DNA of 64,000 nt from Arenibacter latericius DSM 15913 (GCF_000424985.1 NZ_AUKX01000001.1:1-64000), one strand, 5' to 3'; shown: positions 52,990-62,791, counted from the stretch's first letter. A program made the numbers and translations. The notes: generated by a model not told the origin, from the letters alone.

Positions 52990-54225
52990 TTATTTTATAT
53001 AATAGTTAATGATACTCATTTGCTTAAAATAGTCGCCAATAGCTTCTACACGATTCAGCTGAATATTTAATTGCAACTCTTGGACATCTAGGACTTCCCT
53101 AAAATCCATAGTTCCCGTTTCATAATTCTTAAACAATATTTCAGTAGCTTGCTCTGCTTGCCTTAGATTTTTATCATGGGTCTCTAAACTGATACGTGCC
53201 GCATTTCTACTTCTCACAGCAGATTGTAATTGGGTTACCAATGAGTTTTGTGAGGCTTGTTTTTGAATATCTAGTTCCTCATATTTAAGTTTGTTCTGCC
53301 TAGCAATTGATTTATACCTTTTATTAAAAATTGGAATAGAAAGAGACACCATAGGCATTAGCATATTAGGGTTCTCATTAAACAGCATATAGTCCATTCC
53401 TATTCCAAATTCTGGCGCACTTTCTTTTTTATTAAGTGCATCTGCATGGGAAACCACCTTATTTAACTCCTCATATTTTGCTAATTCGGGATGCAGCTCA
53501 AGATTATTAAAATCGATTTCTATATCCTTTTCCGGAACTGCTAGGCTATCTATAATGGCTACATCTGCAACTTCCTTTCTGTTCATTATCTTATTAAAAG
53601 CAATTAGTTCTGCCTCATAATCCTGCTCTAACACTAATTTTCTTTCTATAAGGTCGTTTTGCCTCATCTGAAGTCGCAACACAGATACTGCAGAGGCTTT
53701 CCCCACCTCCACCGAGGTTAGCGCCAACTGCTCATACACCTTTAAAAGTTGAATATTGGAATCCAATACCTGTTGTTTTTTCACAATTTCATATAAGCGA
53801 TAATAGGATTGGGACAATGCCATGGCAACCTTTCTTTTGGCAATTTCAATCTCCAAAAAATCGGCATCTGCCATTGCCGCAGCATATTTACCACGTGTGG
53901 CAAGAGTACCAAACCAAGGAAACATTTGCATCACAGAAAATTCGCCCTCTTGCATCATGGCCATATCACCTTTCCCAACCATATATCCAGCGGAAAACTG
54001 AGTGTTAGGCAGCGAATTGACCTCTGAGATCTTTTCTGTAGAAATTGCGTATTGCTTTTCCACTGCTTGAATACTAGGATTATTCATGATCGCTTCTTTA
54101 ATATACGATTCTAACTGTTGACCTTCTGCAGGCCAAACAAAGACCAAAAGGGAAACTAGGAATACCCCCATTTGGTGGAACCGCGATTTGCGCAATCTTT
54201 TTGTTGTATTAATAATTAGATTCAT
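52990..54225 (-). CDS. TolC-family outer-membrane efflux channel (CusC-like)
   Basis: The 411-residue protein has a signal peptide (about 14-36 with a charged start, ending in EGQQ). It shows the duplicated TolC pattern: long helices with MNNPSIQAVEKQYAISTEKIS and AKYEELNKVVSHADALNKKESAPEFGIGMDYM, strands between them, and ETHDKNLRQAEQATEILFKNYETGTMDFREVLDVQ near the end. No lipobox is seen. Trimeric TolC-like channels carry the substrate through the outer membrane for the adjacent RND pump. It starts 5 bases after the pump stop codon, clearly in one operon. It is shorter than CusC of E. coli (about 460). Confidence 0.88.
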   Translation of the reverse strand: MNLIINTTKRLRKSRFHQMGVFLVSLLVFVWPAEGQQLESYIKEAIMNNPSIQAVEKQYAISTEKISEVNSLPNTQFSAGYMVGKGDMAMMQEGEFSVMQMFPWFGTLATRGKYAAAMADADFLEIEIAKRKVAMALSQSYYRLYEIVKKQQVLDSNIQLLKVYEQLALTSVEVGKASAVSVLRLQMRQNDLIERKLVLEQDYEAELIAFNKIMNRKEVADVAIIDSLAVPEKDIEIDFNNLELHPELAKYEELNKVVSHADALNKKESAPEFGIGMDYMLFNENPNMLMPMVSLSIPIFNKRYKSIARQNKLKYEELDIQKQASQNSLVTQLQSAVRSRNAARISLETHDKNLRQAEQATEILFKNYETGTMDFREVLDVQELQLNIQLNRVEAIGDYFKQMSIINYYIK

Positions 54226-54230
54226 TATTT

Positions 54231-57200
54231 CTAGATTTCTTTAAGGGTTCTTAGTTGTCTTTTCAATTTCGCTTCCTTTCTCCAACTGAATAATACAGGA
54301 ACTACAAAAAGAGTTATTAGCGCTATCAACATCCCACCAAAACTAGGAATAGCCATTGGGATCATAATATCACTACCCCTTCCTGTTGAGGTGAGGATTG
54401 GCAATAAGGCCAAAATAGTGGTAGCTGTTGTCATTAAACAAGGACGTATTCTCTTCATACCTGCCTCTAATACGGAAGCTCTAATTTCCTTAATCGTTCC
54501 TGGATCGTTCTTATCAAAGGTCTGGGTGAGATAGGTTGCCATTACCACCCCATCATCAGTAGCAATACCAAAAAGAGCTATAAACCCTACCCAAACGGCC
54601 ACACTAAGATTTATGGCATGCATTTGAAACATATCCCGTAAGTTTTCTCCAAAGAAGTTGAAGTTTAAAAACCAGTCCTGGCCATAAAACCAAATCATAA
54701 GAAAACCACCTGCAAAGGCAACAGCTATACCTGTAAACACCATTAACGAAGTAGCAACGGAACGGAATTGGAAATAAAGAATCAAGAAAATAATGACCAA
54801 CGCCAAAGGAACAATTACCGAAAGTGTCTTCTCTGCCCTTAACTGATTTTCATAAGTTCCGGTAAACTGATAGTTTATCCCTTGTGGCACAATAAGGTCC
54901 CCGTTATCTATCTTTTCTTTAATTAATGCTTGCGCATTTTCTACAACATCTACTTCCGCAAACCCTTCCATTTTATCGAACAATACATAACCCACTAAGA
55001 AAGTATCCTCACTTTTAATCATCTGTGGTCCCTGCTCATAGCGTACCTCAACAAGTTCTCCCAATGGCACGGGATTCCCTTTCTCAACAGGTACATAGAT
55101 ATTCTTAAGATCTTCGGGGTTAGCTCTCAATTCACGTGGGTATCTTACACGAACTCCGTATCGCTCTCTACCTTCTACTGTTTGTGTTAGTGGCATCCCC
55201 CCAACTGCAACTTGAAGCGTTTGCTGAACTTCTTCAATAGAAACTCCGTAGCGGGCTAATCGGTCTCTTTTTATATCTATAAGTAAATAAGGTTTCCCTA
55301 CAATACGATCTGCAAATACGGCTTCTACTTTTACCCCCTCCGCATGCTTTAGTATTTCTTCCAACTCTATGCCGAAAGCTTCTATCTCGTGAAGATCTTG
55401 CCCCTTTACCTTTATTCCCATTGGGGCACGCATACCTGTTTGCAGCATCACCAAACGGGTTTCAATAGGCTGCAATTTTGGAGCGGAGGTTACACCGGGG
55501 AGTTTGGTTACCCGCACTATCTCATTCCAAATGTCGTCCGGAGAATTTATTTCCGGTCTCCAATTCCTATAAAACTCACCATCATTATCAGCAATAAGAT
55601 GCTGGTATTCCACAAAATAAGGATCACCAATTTCTGAATCCTCATAATGGATACTATCATCAATTTCACTATTGGGATTAACCACTAGGCTTCCATCTTT
55701 AAGAACGAACAACCCATCCTTGTTGACTTTAAACCTTTGGCGTTTTCCGTTTTCATTTAGCATATATTCTGACTTATACAGAATAATATTTTCATACATC
55801 GCTAATGGTGCTGGGTCAAGGGCCGACTCTGTACGTCCCGCTTTTCCAACCACTGTTTTAATTTCCGGAATGCTCGCCACTGCCATATCCAACTGCTGCA
55901 AAACACGTTTATTTTCCTCTACTCCCGAGTGCGGCATGGAAGTAGGCATCAGTAAAAAGGAGCCTTCATTTAGGGATGGCATAAATTCCTTCCCAGTATT
56001 CTGCCAGATTAATACCCCGAAAACAACAATAAGCGTTGGTACTGAAAGAAAGACTATTTTATTACGGAGTGCCCATTCTAGAATACGGGAATAGTATTGC
56101 AAGAAAATCCAAAAGGCTCCTAACAGACCAAAACAAATGAAGCCTACGAATAATAGGTTCCAGAATATATTTTTATCTAGCCCGAGTGGACGCCAGAATT
56201 CTGCCAATAAGAACACAATTGCCAAGGCAGAGATAGCTATATTTAAAAAATTGGCTCGTTTCTCAGTAAGGAAAAGCTTCTCTGATATTTTGGAAGCAAT
56301 TTCCTTATTTTTTAATAAGCCGGTGATACCGAAGCCTATTAAGACAAGCCCCAACCAATAACCAAAACCAATCCCAGCAACTCCTAATAAAATTAATATT
56401 CCACTGATTAGATACCCTGTAGTTTTTCTGATGCTTTTTCTACGGAATAAATAGGCTGCAAAAGGAGGAATAAGGAATAATGCAACCACAAAAGCAGCCA
56501 CTAATGCCATAGTTTTTGTAAACGCCAAGGGCCTAAACAACTTACCTTCCGCTCCTATCATAGTAAATACCGGAATAAAACTAATAATAGTAGTCAGTAC
56601 CGCTGTAAGTATAGCCCCAGAAACTTCAGCACTAGCATTATATACCACTGTATTTATAGGTTGTTTAACTCCCGTTTCCTTAAAACGCTCCTCTTCCTCA
56701 TCTAGGTGCCGTATTATATTCTCGGAAAGTATAACCCCAATATCTACCATAGTACCAATGGCAATGGCAATACCAGATAATGCAACAATATTGGCATCCA
56801 CATTAAAGAACTTCATCGCTATGAAGACCATTAATACCGCCACCGGCAAAAGACCCGAAATAAGGATAGACGCTCTTAGGTTGAAGACCATAACGATTAT
56901 CACCAATATGGTAATAAGTATTTCTAGACTTAAGGCTTCATCCAAGGTATCTAGCGTTTCCTGAATAAGTTCTGATCTATCATAGAAGGGAACAACAGTA
57001 AGCTGAGAAATAGTACCATCTGAAAGTTCTTTAGAAGGCAATCCAGCTTTTAGTTCTTCTAACTTATCTTTTACATTATTGATCACCTCCATGGGATTAG
57101 CACCGTACCTTGCCGTTACTACTCCTCCTACGACCTCTGCCCCTTCTTTATCTAAGATTCCTCTACGTGGCGCAGGCCCCAAGCTTACATTGGCGATGTC

Positions 57201-58031
57201 CTTAATACGTATAGAAGTGTAATCTTCAGAAGTAACTACAGCGTCTTCTATATCCGCAACAGATTTTATATACCCAAGGCCTCTAACCAAGTATTCCACT
57301 TGATTGATTTCCATTGTTTGGGCACCTATATCCTTATTACTTTCTTTTACTGCTTTTACGATTTCCCCTAGTCCAATATTGTATTGGCGCATCAGTTCTG
57401 GCTTTACATCTATCTGATATTCCTGCACATAGCCCCCAATAGAAGCTACTTCAGAAACGCCACTTGCCGAAGAAAGCGCATATTTCACATAGTAATCCTG
57501 TATGCTGCGCAATTCGTGCAGGTCCCAACCACCGGTTACATTGCCCTCCTTATCACGACCTTCTAGCGTATACCAGTAAATTTGACCCAATCCTGTAGCA
57601 TCTGGACCCAAAGATGGATTTACACCATCGGGTAACAGACCTGCAGGTAAGGAATTAAGCTTTTCCAAAATTCGACTACGACTCCAGTAGAATTCCACAT
57701 CCTCCTCAAAAATGATATAGATACTAGAAAAACCAAACATAGAAGAGCTACGAATAGTCTTCACACCTGGAATTCCCAATAAAGTGGTGGTTAGCGGATA
57801 GCTAATTTGATCTTCTATATCTTGTGGAGAACGGCCTTCCCACTGGGTATAAACGATTTGTTGATTTTCACCAATATCGGGAATGGCATCAACAGCCACT
57901 GGGTTGGTAGGGAGAAAACCTGTATCCCAATTAAAAGGTGCATTTACAACACCCCAACCTACGAATAGAACGAGCATTAATACTGCTACCAGTTTATTCT
58001 CTATGAGAAATTTTATGCTTTTATTTAGCAT
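54231..58031 (-). CDS. CusA/CzcA-type heavy-metal RND efflux pump with extra insertions
   Basis: The 1266-residue RND transporter opens with a membrane helix and AIPDIGENQQIVYTQWEGRSPQDIEDQISYPLTTTLLGIPGVKTIRSSSMFGFSSIYIIFEED, the heavy-metal-efflux signature. Other blocks are GTMVDIGVILSENIIRHL, EVSGAILTAVLTTIISFIPVF and, in the second half, GFIALFGIATDDGVVMATYL. CusA/CzcA proteins are about 1040 residues. The excess lies in a block of extra hydrophobic helices at about 530-640 and a polar external insert at about 740-830. It exports cations, probably copper/silver given the CusB-type partner. It precedes cusC- and cusB-type genes, spaced 5 and 198 bases. Confidence 0.9.
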   Translation of the reverse strand: MLNKSIKFLIENKLVAVLMLVLFVGWGVVNAPFNWDTGFLPTNPVAVDAIPDIGENQQIVYTQWEGRSPQDIEDQISYPLTTTLLGIPGVKTIRSSSMFGFSSIYIIFEEDVEFYWSRSRILEKLNSLPAGLLPDGVNPSLGPDATGLGQIYWYTLEGRDKEGNVTGGWDLHELRSIQDYYVKYALSSASGVSEVASIGGYVQEYQIDVKPELMRQYNIGLGEIVKAVKESNKDIGAQTMEINQVEYLVRGLGYIKSVADIEDAVVTSEDYTSIRIKDIANVSLGPAPRRGILDKEGAEVVGGVVTARYGANPMEVINNVKDKLEELKAGLPSKELSDGTISQLTVVPFYDRSELIQETLDTLDEALSLEILITILVIIVMVFNLRASILISGLLPVAVLMVFIAMKFFNVDANIVALSGIAIAIGTMVDIGVILSENIIRHLDEEEERFKETGVKQPINTVVYNASAEVSGAILTAVLTTIISFIPVFTMIGAEGKLFRPLAFTKTMALVAAFVVALFLIPPFAAYLFRRKSIRKTTGYLISGILILLGVAGIGFGYWLGLVLIGFGITGLLKNKEIASKISEKLFLTEKRANFLNIAISALAIVFLLAEFWRPLGLDKNIFWNLLFVGFICFGLLGAFWIFLQYYSRILEWALRNKIVFLSVPTLIVVFGVLIWQNTGKEFMPSLNEGSFLLMPTSMPHSGVEENKRVLQQLDMAVASIPEIKTVVGKAGRTESALDPAPLAMYENIILYKSEYMLNENGKRQRFKVNKDGLFVLKDGSLVVNPNSEIDDSIHYEDSEIGDPYFVEYQHLIADNDGEFYRNWRPEINSPDDIWNEIVRVTKLPGVTSAPKLQPIETRLVMLQTGMRAPMGIKVKGQDLHEIEAFGIELEEILKHAEGVKVEAVFADRIVGKPYLLIDIKRDRLARYGVSIEEVQQTLQVAVGGMPLTQTVEGRERYGVRVRYPRELRANPEDLKNIYVPVEKGNPVPLGELVEVRYEQGPQMIKSEDTFLVGYVLFDKMEGFAEVDVVENAQALIKEKIDNGDLIVPQGINYQFTGTYENQLRAEKTLSVIVPLALVIIFLILYFQFRSVATSLMVFTGIAVAFAGGFLMIWFYGQDWFLNFNFFGENLRDMFQMHAINLSVAVWVGFIALFGIATDDGVVMATYLTQTFDKNDPGTIKEIRASVLEAGMKRIRPCLMTTATTILALLPILTSTGRGSDIMIPMAIPSFGGMLIALITLFVVPVLFSWRKEAKLKRQLRTLKEI

Positions 58032-58177
58032 TTGTATTGATTGTTAAACAGTGAAACATTGAATAAAATTCTGATAACATCAGAAAATTAAAGACAACGA
58101 AATAAACCCAGAATGGTAGTTACCATAGGGCATAATTCTCCGGCCCGATGACTATCGGAAACGGAAACTGTTTAAAA

Positions 58178-58594
58178 TCAAATTAAATAAGTCTCGTGAA
58201 GCTTCTGTATATCACGTATGAGAAAAGGAGGTTTATAATTCCTAAAAGGAACTATATTTTCATCCAGATCGTCAAAGAGGTTTATATAAGTATAGAAAAA
58301 AGTGGCAACAAAGACTTGTTGCTCAAAAGATAATTTATCAAATGATAACTTAAGATTATCCTGCCCTTCAACAACTATTTGTTTATCTGAACAGCAAGAT
58401 TGCTCGGGGACCACAGTTTCGCAATCATTGTTAGATTGTGGCACTTCCATCCCGCAGGTATGCGCGTTTTGAGCCAAAGAGAAATCTACTAAAGTTTCTC
58501 CACAATAATGCATATCCAATGTAAACGACATAGTGGTAAATAACACTAAGGTCGCCATAACTGCGGATAACATTTTATGGAAAAATGATTTCAT
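58178..58594 (-). CDS. HYC_CC_PP family protein
   Basis: The 138-residue protein has a hydrophobic signal or anchor at residues about 10-28. It also carries the three motifs that name the family: MHYCG (33-37), CC in QSCCSDKQ (near 67) and PP in NYKPPFLI (near 124). Other cysteines (HTCGMEV, DCETVVP) complete a likely metal-binding set facing the periplasm. These proteins are found next to heavy-metal efflux genes in Bacteroidota; no enzymatic role is known. Here it is the first gene of the efflux operon, about 150 bases before the RND pump, and probably binds copper or similar ions. The start codon is 7 bases after a -7 box, so the transcript may be almost leaderless. Confidence 0.82.
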   Translation of the reverse strand: MKSFFHKMLSAVMATLVLFTTMSFTLDMHYCGETLVDFSLAQNAHTCGMEVPQSNNDCETVVPEQSCCSDKQIVVEGQDNLKLSFDKLSFEQQVFVATFFYTYINLFDDLDENIVPFRNYKPPFLIRDIQKLHETYLI

Positions 58595-58601
58595 GACGTT
58601 G

Positions 58602-58609
58602 CAAAGCTA
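58602..58609 (-). promoter_or_regulatory. -7 box of the metal-efflux operon
   Basis: On the minus strand TAGCTTTG, a full TAnnTTTG match, with only 7 bases between it and the ATG of the HYC_CC_PP gene. No -33 TTTG was found at 19-21 bases. Confidence 0.5.
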
Positions 58610-58733
58610 TAAAATATATCCATAGGTAGCTGATTTTGCATTTAAAACCAATGAATTTTATCGATTTTTTGGGAATAACTGTTAAAAAACTAGTAAAAAC
58701 AACCTTCTAGTATACTTTAATAATTGTCCATAC

Positions 58734-59846
58734 CTAAAGTAGTTCCTCAGAATCGGTTTCTTTTACTTTAAAGTTTTTAAGTTTAAAGCGCACTATATCT
58801 CCTGGCTTCCATGTTTGCACCGAAGACCTTAATAAAATACGTTGGGTATCTTCCACAGCTCCTTTTTCACAATCATTTGCACAACTAGTACAACGGTTAC
58901 AACAAACTTTTAATTGCATGTGATCTCCAAGGTACATACATTGCTCTACCATCCCACAAAGATGTGGTTCCTCAGCATTACAAAAATCAGTTTCCTCGGC
59001 CCTAAAAAATAAGTTCACCTTATCCTTATTAACAGACATAGGACAATCCTTTGGTCCTGTAACAAATCCGAAAGGTGTTTTAAACCCTCCCGGTTCTACA
59101 GTAGCCACAACATTGTTAGATTTTCCAAAAAGTTCTGCTACATAAGAAGAATTAGGGTCGTTATATAACGCATCAGGAGTATCTATCTGCAGTAATTTAC
59201 CGTTAAGCATAACTGCAATTTTATCGGCAGTAGTAAAGGCATCTTTAGTATCATGGGTTACTAAAATAGCGGTAATCCCCATGGCTTTGATTATCTGTCT
59301 TACTTCCTCGCGTACTTGGTCTCGCAGAATAGTGTCTAGGTTACTAAATGGCTCATCCATCAATAGCAATTCTGGCCGTGGAGCAAGTGCTCTCGCTAGT
59401 GCAACTCGCTGTTGCTGTCCTCCAGAAAGTTGATGTGGGTATTTTTTAACATCCTCCTTTAATCCTGTAAGGTTAATAGTCTCATGCACCCTTTTCTCTA
59501 CCTCTTTTTTATTAAGACCTTTTAAACCAAAGGCTACATTTTCAAAGATGGTTAAGTGTGGAAATAAGGCATAGTCCTGAAAGACCATTCCCGTTTGTCG
59601 TTTATTAGCTGGTAAAGATTTGCGACCGCTAACAATCACTTCTCCGTCCAATTTTATTATGCCCGAATTTGGATGCTCTAGTCCTGCAATTAAACGCAAC
59701 AAAGTTGTTTTTCCTGAACCACTTTCCCCAACTAGCGCCAATATCTCCCCTTTCTCCAATGAAAAAGAAACATCCTCCACCGCACAAGTGTCGGCCTTCC
59801 GATATCGTTTACTAATATTGTTTAATTCAATAATCGCCATGTTCAT
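58734..59846 (-). CDS. fbpC: Iron(III) ABC importer ATPase with a cysteine-cluster C-terminal domain
   Basis: The 370-residue ATPase has GESGSGKTT (Walker A, about 39-47), MVFQDYALFPHL, LSGGQQQRVALARAL and LLLMDEPFSNLD, the CysA/PotA/FbpC pattern. Its C-terminal TOBE-like region (about 240-370) is unusual: cysteines at 268, 289, 297, 303, 315, 316, 319, 322 and 326. The last five include CNRCTSCANDC, matching the CxxCxxCxxxC pattern of iron-sulfur ferredoxins. FbpC-type ATPases power uptake of ferric ion from the periplasmic binding protein. The cluster may let cytoplasmic iron regulate the pump, but this is inferred. It follows the permease gene by 110 bases on the same strand. Confidence 0.85.
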   Translation of the reverse strand: MNMAIIELNNISKRYRKADTCAVEDVSFSLEKGEILALVGESGSGKTTLLRLIAGLEHPNSGIIKLDGEVIVSGRKSLPANKRQTGMVFQDYALFPHLTIFENVAFGLKGLNKKEVEKRVHETINLTGLKEDVKKYPHQLSGGQQQRVALARALAPRPELLLMDEPFSNLDTILRDQVREEVRQIIKAMGITAILVTHDTKDAFTTADKIAVMLNGKLLQIDTPDALYNDPNSSYVAELFGKSNNVVATVEPGGFKTPFGFVTGPKDCPMSVNKDKVNLFFRAEETDFCNAEEPHLCGMVEQCMYLGDHMQLKVCCNRCTSCANDCEKGAVEDTQRILLRSSVQTWKPGDIVRFKLKNFKVKETDSEELL

Positions 59847-59956
59847 TCGTTTTATCTGCTTTTATTTACTGATTACAAAGCATGATGGCTTTAAAAATCG
59901 TCTTACATAAAAGCTATTATCACTCTTTCTCCTCCAGTCAATCTTTCAACTCCTAT

Positions 59957-61582
59957 TTATTCTTTTCTACTTATCATATTATTCAGCACTATAATTGGTA
60001 TAACTCCTGTTAAAACCACAACAAGGGAAGCGTTTGCTGATTCCGCTATCATCTCATTTGTTGCCATATCAAAGGCTTTAGTCGCCAAGGTATGGAAATT
60101 AAAAGGACGCAAAATTAAAGTTAGGGGAAGCTCTTTTAATATATCTACAAAAGCTAATAACACCGCCCCCGCTATGCTATATTTTATCAAAGGTAAATCT
60201 ATTTTCCACAAGGTCCTTGAAGAGGAAGCACCTAGAGATCTTGCCACCTCGTTTACGGAGGCCCCAGTTTTTTGAAAACCTGCGTCAATAGCATTATATC
60301 CCACGGCCATAAACCGTACTATATATGCAACAACTAAGATAAACAATGTTCCCGATAAAATCATCCCTACATTATCTGACAACAACCAGTTGATTTTCCT
60401 ATCTAGACCCATCATAGGTATCATTACTCCTACTGCAATAACCGCACCAGGAATAGCATACCCCAAGGAAGCGGTTCGCGCAATATGTTTAGTCCACCAC
60501 AAAGGACTTAGGCGAATGGTATATAATAAAAATATAGAGATAACTGCAATAGCCAGGGCAGAACCAATTGCCAATGAAAAACTCCTGAAAATTAAGATAC
60601 CAAATTCAGAATCTACAACATTACGCCATGTTAGGGAAACCCAATAAAAAAGTTGTGACAGCGGGAAAATAAAGCTAATCAATAACACTATCATACAAAG
60701 TGCCGTATACAGCCATCTGGTGCTTTTATGTTTGGGCCAAATCCTAATTGCCGGTTTGGTATCTGCATTACCAGAATTCCAGTTGCGACTTCCTCTTTGG
60801 AAGTTCTCTAACCAAATTAAAATTAAAACTATAACGGTTAAAATTGCGGAGAGATAAATAGCAGTATTAATATCACCAAAAGAAAACCAAGCCCTAAATA
60901 TCCCTGAGGTAAACGTATCTACTCCAAAATATTTAACCGTACCATAGTCATTTAAAACTTCCATACCTACCAAGGCTATACCCCCAGCTACAGCTGGTCT
61001 GGCCATAGGTAGCGCAATCTTTGTAAACATCTGCATGCGATTACTACCTAATAGAAAGGCTGCCTCTTGCATAGCACTAGATTGTCGCATAAAAGAGGCC
61101 CTACAGATTACATAAACATAGGGGAATAAACTTATAGAAAGAATAAATATGGCACCTGGCATATTCATTATATCAACTATAGGCCCCTTAAATTTTATAT
61201 CGAAGTTATTCCGCAAAAATGCCTGTATTGGACCGGTATATTCCAAAATTCCCACATAGCTATATCCCATCATATAAGAAGGAAATGCTAGAGGAAGAAT
61301 TAATAGCCATTCAAAATACTTACGCCCGGGAAAATTATACACCGAGACCAACCATGCCATACTTACTCCAATAACAAAGGTAACTACTCCTACCCCAAAC
61401 AGTAATAGGAAAGAATTAATAAAGTAAGAAGGCAATAAAGTTGATGAAATATGCCTCCAATGTTCTCCCGGCTTATCGAAGAGCTTAAATAAAATGGTGA
61501 ATATTGGAGTTAAGACCAAGAGCAATATCACTATTGCCCCAGCTGTCCATTTATTCCACCAATAGGTGGTTCTTTTTGCCAT
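59957..61582 (-). CDS. fbpB: Iron(III) ABC importer permease (two-fold)
   Basis: The 541-residue permease consists of two homologous halves with about 12 membrane segments. It has the two EAA loops that contact the ATPase: EAAFLLGSNRMQMFTKIALPM (near 178) and EVARSLGASSSRTLWKIDLPL (near 455). The EAA-loop glycine is at GSN and GAS. Such duplicated permeases form the channel of Fbp/Sfu ferric-iron importers. It lies between the binding protein (151 bases upstream) and the ATPase gene. The intergenic inverted repeat at 61601 may partly separate it from fbpA. No odd features are seen in the protein. Confidence 0.9.
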   Translation of the reverse strand: MAKRTTYWWNKWTAGAIVILLLVLTPIFTILFKLFDKPGEHWRHISSTLLPSYFINSFLLLFGVGVVTFVIGVSMAWLVSVYNFPGRKYFEWLLILPLAFPSYMMGYSYVGILEYTGPIQAFLRNNFDIKFKGPIVDIMNMPGAIFILSISLFPYVYVICRASFMRQSSAMQEAAFLLGSNRMQMFTKIALPMARPAVAGGIALVGMEVLNDYGTVKYFGVDTFTSGIFRAWFSFGDINTAIYLSAILTVIVLILIWLENFQRGSRNWNSGNADTKPAIRIWPKHKSTRWLYTALCMIVLLISFIFPLSQLFYWVSLTWRNVVDSEFGILIFRSFSLAIGSALAIAVISIFLLYTIRLSPLWWTKHIARTASLGYAIPGAVIAVGVMIPMMGLDRKINWLLSDNVGMILSGTLFILVVAYIVRFMAVGYNAIDAGFQKTGASVNEVARSLGASSSRTLWKIDLPLIKYSIAGAVLLAFVDILKELPLTLILRPFNFHTLATKAFDMATNEMIAESANASLVVVLTGVIPIIVLNNMISRKE

Positions 61583-61600
61583 CTAATAACACATTTCATT

Positions 61601-61628
61601 GTTTTGGATTCGTTTACAAATCCAAAAC
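61601..61628. promoter_or_regulatory. Perfect inverted repeat between fbpA and fbpB
   Basis: GTTTTGGATT (61601-61610) and AATCCAAAAC (61619-61628) form a perfect 10-bp inverted repeat with an 8-base gap, 19 bases before the fbpB start codon. It could be a regulator site, an RNA hairpin that lowers read-through, or a weak terminator; it has no T-run. Confidence 0.45.
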
Positions 61629-61732
61629 ATTTATACATATAGAATTAGAATAAGGGAGTGCTAAAAAATTAAATTGAAGAAATAAATTGGACCTTCTGCA
61701 TCCTTTTCCTAGATCTAATTCCTATCAATCAA

Positions 61733-62770
61733 TTATCTCCAACCCGCCTCATCAAAGATCATAACAGCTTTGCTATTATACTCTCCTAACTTATAAAGCT
61801 CTACGGAATCTGTCTTAAAATCGCCCCACGTTTTTAAAACGGAGGCTTTAGTTGCCTTCGGATTAATTGGGTATTCGTAATTTAAGTTTGCCAATGTCTG
61901 TTGCGATTTTTCTTCCGATAAGAACTCCATTAACTTCACTGCGTTATCCTTATTTGGGGCATATTTAGCCACACCAATACCACTCACATTTATATGGGTA
62001 CCTCTTCCGTCCTGATTTGGGAAGATAATTCCAACGCTCTCTCCTGCCTTACGTTCCTCCACGTTTTCATCATTCAACAACAACCCAATATAATAGGTGT
62101 TAACCACTGCAATATCTCCTTCTCCTGAAGCTACTGCTTTAACTTGGTCACGATCACTTCCTTTTGGGTTTCTAGCCATATTGGCTACTACTCCCTCTGC
62201 CCACTCCTTGGCCTTTTCTTCACCATCGGCCAAAATTATGGAAGCCATCAAAGATTGGTTATAAACATTTTCGGAAGAACGGATTACTATTTTACCTTTC
62301 CATTTTGGATCTGCAAGATCTTCATAGGTCTTAATTTCTTCCGGATTCACTCGGTCTTTTGCATAGGCAATTATCCTTGCACGGTAGGTTAGTCCATACC
62401 AATGTCCTTCTTTCTCCCTAAATTCAGGGGCAATATTTGCTTCAAGAATCTTAGAGCTAACAGGCTGTAACAGGTCTTTTGACTGTGCACGATATAGTCT
62501 CCCTGCATCCACAGTAATTAGGATATCTGCTTTAGAATCTTTCCCTTCTGTTTCTAGTCGTTGGATAAGTTCATCGGCACTGGCATTAACAATATTAACC
62601 TTAATACCCGTCTCTTCAGTGAATTTGGTAAAAAGCTCATCATCGGCCTTATAATGTCTATGTGTATAAACATTCACCACTTCAGAGTTGGAAGATTTTG
62701 ACGAATCCCCGCACGCCACGAATAAAGTTATCAAGCTCAGTACAAAACCAAGTTTTAAGGTATTTCTCAT
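61733..62770 (-). CDS. fbpA: Iron(III) ABC importer substrate-binding lipoprotein
   Basis: The 345-residue binding protein has a lipobox signal (MRNTLKLGFVLSLITLFVAC, Cys20). The core has the FutA/FbpA pattern: VVNVYTHRHYKADDELFTKF, ILITVDAGRLYRA, WYGLTYRARIIAYAKD and VVNTYYIG with the two iron-binding tyrosines. The HY of YTHRHY supplies a further ligand. It captures Fe(III) outside the inner membrane and delivers it to the permease. It is first in the operon, with a complete Bacteroidota promoter (62792-62822). Thiamin- and phosphonate-binding relatives are less likely because the YY pair is present. Iron-dependent repression is expected for such operons, but I saw no classic Fur box. Confidence 0.9.
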   Translation of the reverse strand: MRNTLKLGFVLSLITLFVACGDSSKSSNSEVVNVYTHRHYKADDELFTKFTEETGIKVNIVNASADELIQRLETEGKDSKADILITVDAGRLYRAQSKDLLQPVSSKILEANIAPEFREKEGHWYGLTYRARIIAYAKDRVNPEEIKTYEDLADPKWKGKIVIRSSENVYNQSLMASIILADGEEKAKEWAEGVVANMARNPKGSDRDQVKAVASGEGDIAVVNTYYIGLLLNDENVEERKAGESVGIIFPNQDGRGTHINVSGIGVAKYAPNKDNAVKLMEFLSEEKSQQTLANLNYEYPINPKATKASVLKTWGDFKTDSVELYKLGEYNSKAVMIFDEAGWR

Positions 62771-62791
62771 TTGTCTTAATTTTTAGAACTG

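Noticed and set aside
55672-56094. 140-codon frame opposite the RND pump
   Set aside because: Antisense of a long, well-conserved transporter gene with no features of its own.
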